DNA from: CAZWLY01 sp964634465
GTDB lineage: Bacteria; Desulfobacterota; Desulfarculia; G963662305
Direction of reading: 5' to 3'
DNA: 64,000 nucleotides
Assembly (NCBI GenBank): GCA_964634465.1
Contig: CAZWLY010000010.1
Span: 62,001-126,000 of the forward strand
In this document: positions 61,271-64,000 of the stretch, piece after piece
Position numbering within the stretch: the first letter of the stretch is position 1
Layout: every line of letters starts with the position of its first letter
The notes under the pieces: model-generated
Told to the model about the DNA's origin: nothing
The model's database searches: none
What the model saw: only the letters and a program-made list of their open reading frames with translations
Translations under genes and position numbers: made by a program

Positions 61271-61525
61271 TTGATAAATAGAGAACTCGGCACTCATGAG
61301 TTGCTGCCCCGCGGCTGGAAGGACAAGAACATCGAAGTCGAGACGGCCGTAAAAGTCGAAAGCGTCTCCGGCCGATCTTCAGTCGTTTTCGCCTCCACCG
61401 AGGAACTGCTGACCGATCGAGGGATCGACAGCGAAGCCTTGTTCCGGGAAAGCGTCGGGGCGGCCAGGCGACACTTGTCCGAGGGCCAAGGCGGATCGAT
61501 TATCAAGGCGGATCGATTATCCTGA
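61271..61525 (+). CDS. Small hypothetical protein, in frame after a TAG
   Basis: Not recognised. From TTG 61271 it has 84 residues. The frame is open from 61199, directly after the TAG of the previous gene, and residues from about 61220 (LNGDEKKTEERLQELTGLINRELG) also look coding, perhaps from a CTG start at 61220 preceded by AGAGG. The C-terminus ends in a 17-bp tandem repeat. Mixed charge, no membrane segment. Could be an independent gene, a TAG read-through extension, or a decayed end of the preceding gene. Confidence 0.5.
   Translation: MINRELGTHELLPRGWKDKNIEVETAVKVESVSGRSSVVFASTEELLTDRGIDSEALFRESVGAARRHLSEGQGGSIIKADRLS
61487..61520 (+). repeat. 17-bp perfect tandem duplication
   Basis: CAAGGCGGATCGATTAT occurs at 61487-61503 and 61504-61520. 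Because 17 is not a multiple of three, it changes the reading frame at the C-terminus of the small gene there. Confidence 0.9.
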
Positions 61526-61604
61526 TAGGGACCACTGGCCTGCGCCTGCTCGAGTAAGGGCGCGATTTCTTTAGCCCGTGAATGGTCTTTTAGGACATCA
61601 ATCG

Positions 61605-61632
61605 AAAGGGCCGGGGATTACCCCGGCCCTTT
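61605..61632. terminator. Bidirectional terminator-type hairpin
   Basis: Perfect 12-bp stem AAAGGGCCGGGG/CCCCGGCCCTTT (61605-61616 with 61621-61632), loop atta; the stem carries terminal A and T runs on both strands. It lies between convergent transcription units. Confidence 0.75.
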
Positions 61633-61700
61633 CGCGGGACGGACATTCACCGCCCCGATGTCTCTTCGCCGCCCTGTTCCCGACCAGCGCTGCGTCGTCC

Positions 61701-62270
61701 CTACTTCATCTTCAACACCGCTCGCCAGCCGGTCGGCCGGGGCATGAACGGTCTGCAGATCTTGCTGACCGTCCCGGCCTGCTCGGTGATGTAGAAGGCC
61801 TGGGGGTCGATGGAGGTGACGATGGCCAGGATCGCTTTGAGGTCCCGCCGCCGGCAGGCGACGTAGAGCTCGGTCACCGGGCCCGTCTTCCCCTCGCCCT
61901 GGAAGGTGGTCACCGGGAAGCCGGCTCGGCGCAGTTCCTCGGCCATCCGCCGGCCGCTGGTGCTGAAGACGTTCAACACGGTGTGACCGAAGGCCAGCCA
62001 CTTCTCCAACTTGATGCCGACCACGTTGCCGGTGGAGTAGCCCAGGGCGTAGAAGGCCCCCAGGGCCGGTTGCTCGGTGATCTTGGAGATCACGGTCGAG
62101 ATGACCACCAGCCAGATGCTGATCTCGAACAGACCCAAGACGAAGGCCGTTTTGGTCTGCCCCTGGACGGTCGAAATGGTTCGCATGGTGCCGACCGAGA
62201 CGTCCATCACCCGGGCCAGGAAAATGACCCCGCCGGTCAGCAACGTCGCTGCGTCTAGACCGACAAACAT
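61701..62270 (-). CDS. UPF0316 family membrane protein
   Basis: The 189-residue protein has three or so N-terminal membrane helices (about 8-110: LLTGGVIFLARVMDVSVGTMRTI, FVLGLFEISIWLVVISTVI) and a C-terminal cytoplasmic domain like DUF2179 (TELYVACRRRDLKAILAIV...). This is the UPF0316 layout; function unknown. GGGAGGG precedes ATG 62270. Confidence 0.85.
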   Translation of the reverse strand: MFVGLDAATLLTGGVIFLARVMDVSVGTMRTISTVQGQTKTAFVLGLFEISIWLVVISTVISKITEQPALGAFYALGYSTGNVVGIKLEKWLAFGHTVLNVFSTSGRRMAEELRRAGFPVTTFQGEGKTGPVTELYVACRRRDLKAILAIVTSIDPQAFYITEQAGTVSKICRPFMPRPTGWRAVLKMK

Positions 62271-62606
62271 GATGTCCCTCCCAACCGGTTGAAGAAACGG
62301 GTTTTAAAATTGGTGCCGCGCCCCATCGTTTGGCCCACCCTTGGTTCTGATGATCTCCCCGTCGCCGTCACAGGCGGCGGGCCCTAATTGAGGGTCGTCT
62401 CATTTGCCACCGAACGGAGGGGATGTCAAGCTCAAAATGGAGGGTGGTGAACAAAAAAACAGGCCGGCCCGGTCTGCCGCTAACATAGTGTTTTTACGGC
62501 ATAATTTGACTGCCAGCGCCGATCGGCCGGCCTTGGCCGGGGCAGGCGCGGACCTGGAAGGAATCTTTTTCGCCTACTTGGCTCGGAATGTATCCGCTTT
62601 TGCCGG
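62271..62606. other. Intergenic region between lplA and UPF0316 genes
   Basis: About 335 bp. It should hold the UPF0316 promoter and the end of lplA. GGCCGG repeats near 62525-62540 could form a hairpin on the minus strand. A frame on the plus strand from 62404 has no ribosome-binding site and overlaps lplA antisense; not treated as a gene. Confidence 0.45.
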
Positions 62607-63659
62607 TCAGGCCGCCGGCAGAACGGCCAGCCAGTCGTCGATGGTCACTCCCGGCGTCTCCAACAGGCGGCTCTCGTAGAGCTCGGCCAGGGCCCTTGGC
62701 GCCTCGGCCGGGGTCAGCCCCTCCAGGGCCCGCTGGAGCCTGATCGGGCCGTCGGCGGGCCGGACGGTGAAGTCGCCGGACAGCCTCAGCCCCTTGAGCC
62801 GTCCCTCGTAGAGCTCGAAGTCGGCCGTAATCAGGCCGCCCGAGGCCCGGTGGGTCTTGCGAAAGACTTTGACCCCCGAGCGCACCTTGACTTCCCGCCA
62901 CTTCAACCGCCTACCGCGGCGATGAAGCCAATCCTGAGAGAGCATCCACTCCCGCCGCCGCTCCGTCTGGGCCTTAAGCCCGGCATCCACCACCGCCGGC
63001 TCGAGCGGACCCAGGACGGCCGTAAACCCCTCGGCCAGAAGCTCGCTCAGGGCAGCCTGGTCCCATTTGGCCGCCTCGCTTCGGCCCAGCTCGCGCCTGA
63101 TGGTCGATAGCTCGGCGAAGATGGAGCGATGAAGTCGCTCCCGAAAACCCTCGTCGGGGACCTTCAAGACCCGAGACATCGTCCGGTAGTCGAAATCGAG
63201 GATCAGGTTGCCGACGAAGACGACGCACTGGCCGATCTCACCGGCCCCGGTGCCCGAGATCTTCCGCTTGCCGACGACGATGTCGTTGACCGGCTGGAAG
63301 TGGGCCGCCAGGCCGATCCGGCGGTAGGCGTCAATCGCCGGTTGCAGGAATTTTCTATAGAAGGCCAGGTGATTGGCCGGAGCGAGGGGGTTGTCTTTCT
63401 TGATGACGAGCTGGAAGAAGAGCTGGTTGCCGTCGAGGTAGACTGCGCCGCCGCCGACCTCCCGTCTGAAGATCGGGATCTTCTCGGCCCGGCAAAACTC
63501 CAGATCGATCTCTTGATCGAGTTCCTGGTGATAACCGATGGAGACGTAAGGCGAGGCCGGCGAGACCAGGCAGACCGCCTCCCGCCCCAGATCGGCCAGG
63601 GCGTGGTAGATCAACTGCGTTTCCGGCCAGGCCGCCCGGCCCAGGTTGTAGAGCTTCAT
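62607..63659 (-). CDS. lplA: Lipoate-protein ligase A family
   Basis: The 350-residue protein activates lipoate with ATP and attaches it to lipoyl domains such as GcvH. Visible: RREVGGGAVYLDGNQLFFQLVI (about 66-87), DIVVGKRKISGTG (about 125-137) with the catalytic Lys of the KISG loop, and an accessory C-terminal domain (about 250-345). Fits the GcvH encoded 5 kb away. It follows the Fe-S protein gene by 42 bp. Confidence 0.9.
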   Translation of the reverse strand: MKLYNLGRAAWPETQLIYHALADLGREAVCLVSPASPYVSIGYHQELDQEIDLEFCRAEKIPIFRREVGGGAVYLDGNQLFFQLVIKKDNPLAPANHLAFYRKFLQPAIDAYRRIGLAAHFQPVNDIVVGKRKISGTGAGEIGQCVVFVGNLILDFDYRTMSRVLKVPDEGFRERLHRSIFAELSTIRRELGRSEAAKWDQAALSELLAEGFTAVLGPLEPAVVDAGLKAQTERRREWMLSQDWLHRRGRRLKWREVKVRSGVKVFRKTHRASGGLITADFELYEGRLKGLRLSGDFTVRPADGPIRLQRALEGLTPAEAPRALAELYESRLLETPGVTIDDWLAVLPAA

Positions 63660-63701
63660 CCACCTCGACCCTTCTCGTTCCTCGGGAGGCGCGGCGGCCG
63701 G

Positions 63702-64000
63702 TTACTCGACCAACGCCTTCCGGAGAAGCTGGATGACGTCCATCACCTTCAAGGGAATCTGGTTGCGGCGGGTGTAGGCGGCCATGGTCCTCAAGCACTG
63801 CTGGCACGAGGAGACGACCGCCTCGGCCCCGGTCGAGAGCACCTCCTCGATCTTCATCCTGGCGATGGCGGCCGACAGCTCGGCGTCGATCATCTCCAGG
63901 TTGCCGCCTCCGCCGCAGCACATACACTCGGCCCGGTTCCGGGGCAGCTCGACGAACTCGACGCCGGGGACGGCCCTGATGAGCCGGCGGGGGGCCTCGT
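63702..64000 (-). CDS. CCG-domain Fe-S protein (heterodisulfide reductase-like), partial
   Basis: Cut by the window edge; the 3' end is complete. Visible: EAPRRLIRAVPGVEFVEL, then ECMCCGGGGNLEM and, about 35 residues on, SSCQQCLRTM, the CXnCCGXnCXXC cysteine-rich (CCG) domain of heterodisulfide reductase subunits, GlpC, lactate utilisation and related proteins. It probably carries [4Fe-4S] or a noncubane cluster and takes part in electron transfer. It is upstream of lplA in the same direction. Exact family needs the rest of the gene. Confidence 0.85.
   Translation of the reverse strand, partial: EAPRRLIRAVPGVEFVELPRNRAECMCCGGGGNLEMIDAELSAAIARMKIEEVLSTGAEAVVSSCQQCLRTMAAYTRRNQIPLKVMDVIQLLRKALVE

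Noticed and set aside
62404..62679. 91-codon open frame on the plus strand
   Set aside because: No ribosome-binding site and overlaps the lplA end antisense.

Overview
The window is a 64 kb piece of a bacterial chromosome with very high GC and dense coding. Gene content is Gram-negative: LpxC, LptE, Lgt, MltA, MurJ and several lipoproteins. It includes a CarD/PIN-TRAM/RluD/CoaE/prenyltransferase block, an NtrY/NtrX pair, a two-subunit 2-oxoacid:ferredoxin oxidoreductase, the two-subunit (PA/PB) glycine decarboxylase and a heterodisulfide-reductase-type Fe-S protein. Together these suggest an anaerobic member of the former Deltaproteobacteria (Desulfobacterota). That placement is inference from gene content; there is no rRNA or tRNA gene in the window to test it. 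No CRISPR array, insertion sequence or prophage was seen.

Layout. 0.1-4.4 kb (minus): carD, a YacL-like PIN-TRAM protein, rluD, coaE and a polyprenyl diphosphate synthase, tightly coupled behind one sigma70-type promoter. 4.5-9.7 kb: a small unknown gene and comEC (plus), facing an HD-GYP/MltA pair (minus). 10.0-18.1 kb: mobA-like, lpxC behind a near-consensus sigma54 promoter, a secreted unknown protein, then DUF4390-ntrY-ntrX and a small wHTH-like gene. 18.1-27.7 kb: an Fe-S/FAD old-yellow-enzyme-type reductase, a HOGA-like aldolase, a DJ-1/PfpI protein with two small partners, a glycosyltransferase, and an SsuABC/TauABC-type importer preceded by two palindromic operator-like sites. 27.7-29.8 kb: a damaged-looking stretch with an inverted-repeat element, an ABC ATPase lacking its Walker A half, a DUF2318 protein and a Cys-rich secreted protein.

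29.8-38.6 kb: KorB and a gamma-alpha fused KorA, a DMT transporter, a frameshifted CDP-alcohol phosphatidyltransferase coupled to a nucleotidyltransferase, a FliK-C-like protein, a DUF2333-like protein and a GNAT acetyltransferase. 38.6-41.7 kb: an AT-rich, DnaA-box-bearing candidate origin, dnaA and an M20 hydrolase. 41.7-51.5 kb: an SGNH hydrolase, a BON lipoprotein, a nitroreductase, murJ/rpsT divergent, and leuS-lptE-holA. A small gene at 51.65 kb has a near-perfect sigma28 (FliA) promoter.

52.2-60 kb is a one-carbon/serine block on the minus strand: an Lrp/AsnC regulator, a tandem glycine riboswitch, gcvT-gcvH-gcvPA-gcvPB, then serC-serA. 60-64 kb holds lgt (apparently leaderless), two small genes in one frame separated by a TAG, a UPF0316 protein, a lipoate-protein ligase (fitting the lipoylated GcvH) and the 3' end of a CCG-domain Fe-S protein.

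No wholly new multi-gene system is obvious. The best leads are the regulatory signals (sigma54 at lpxC, sigma28 at 51.6 kb, the paired TGACC-N4-GGTCA operators), the candidate origin with an atypical DnaA, the inverted-repeat element beside a truncated ATPase, and the cytidylyltransferase-like/CDP-alcohol transferase pair.
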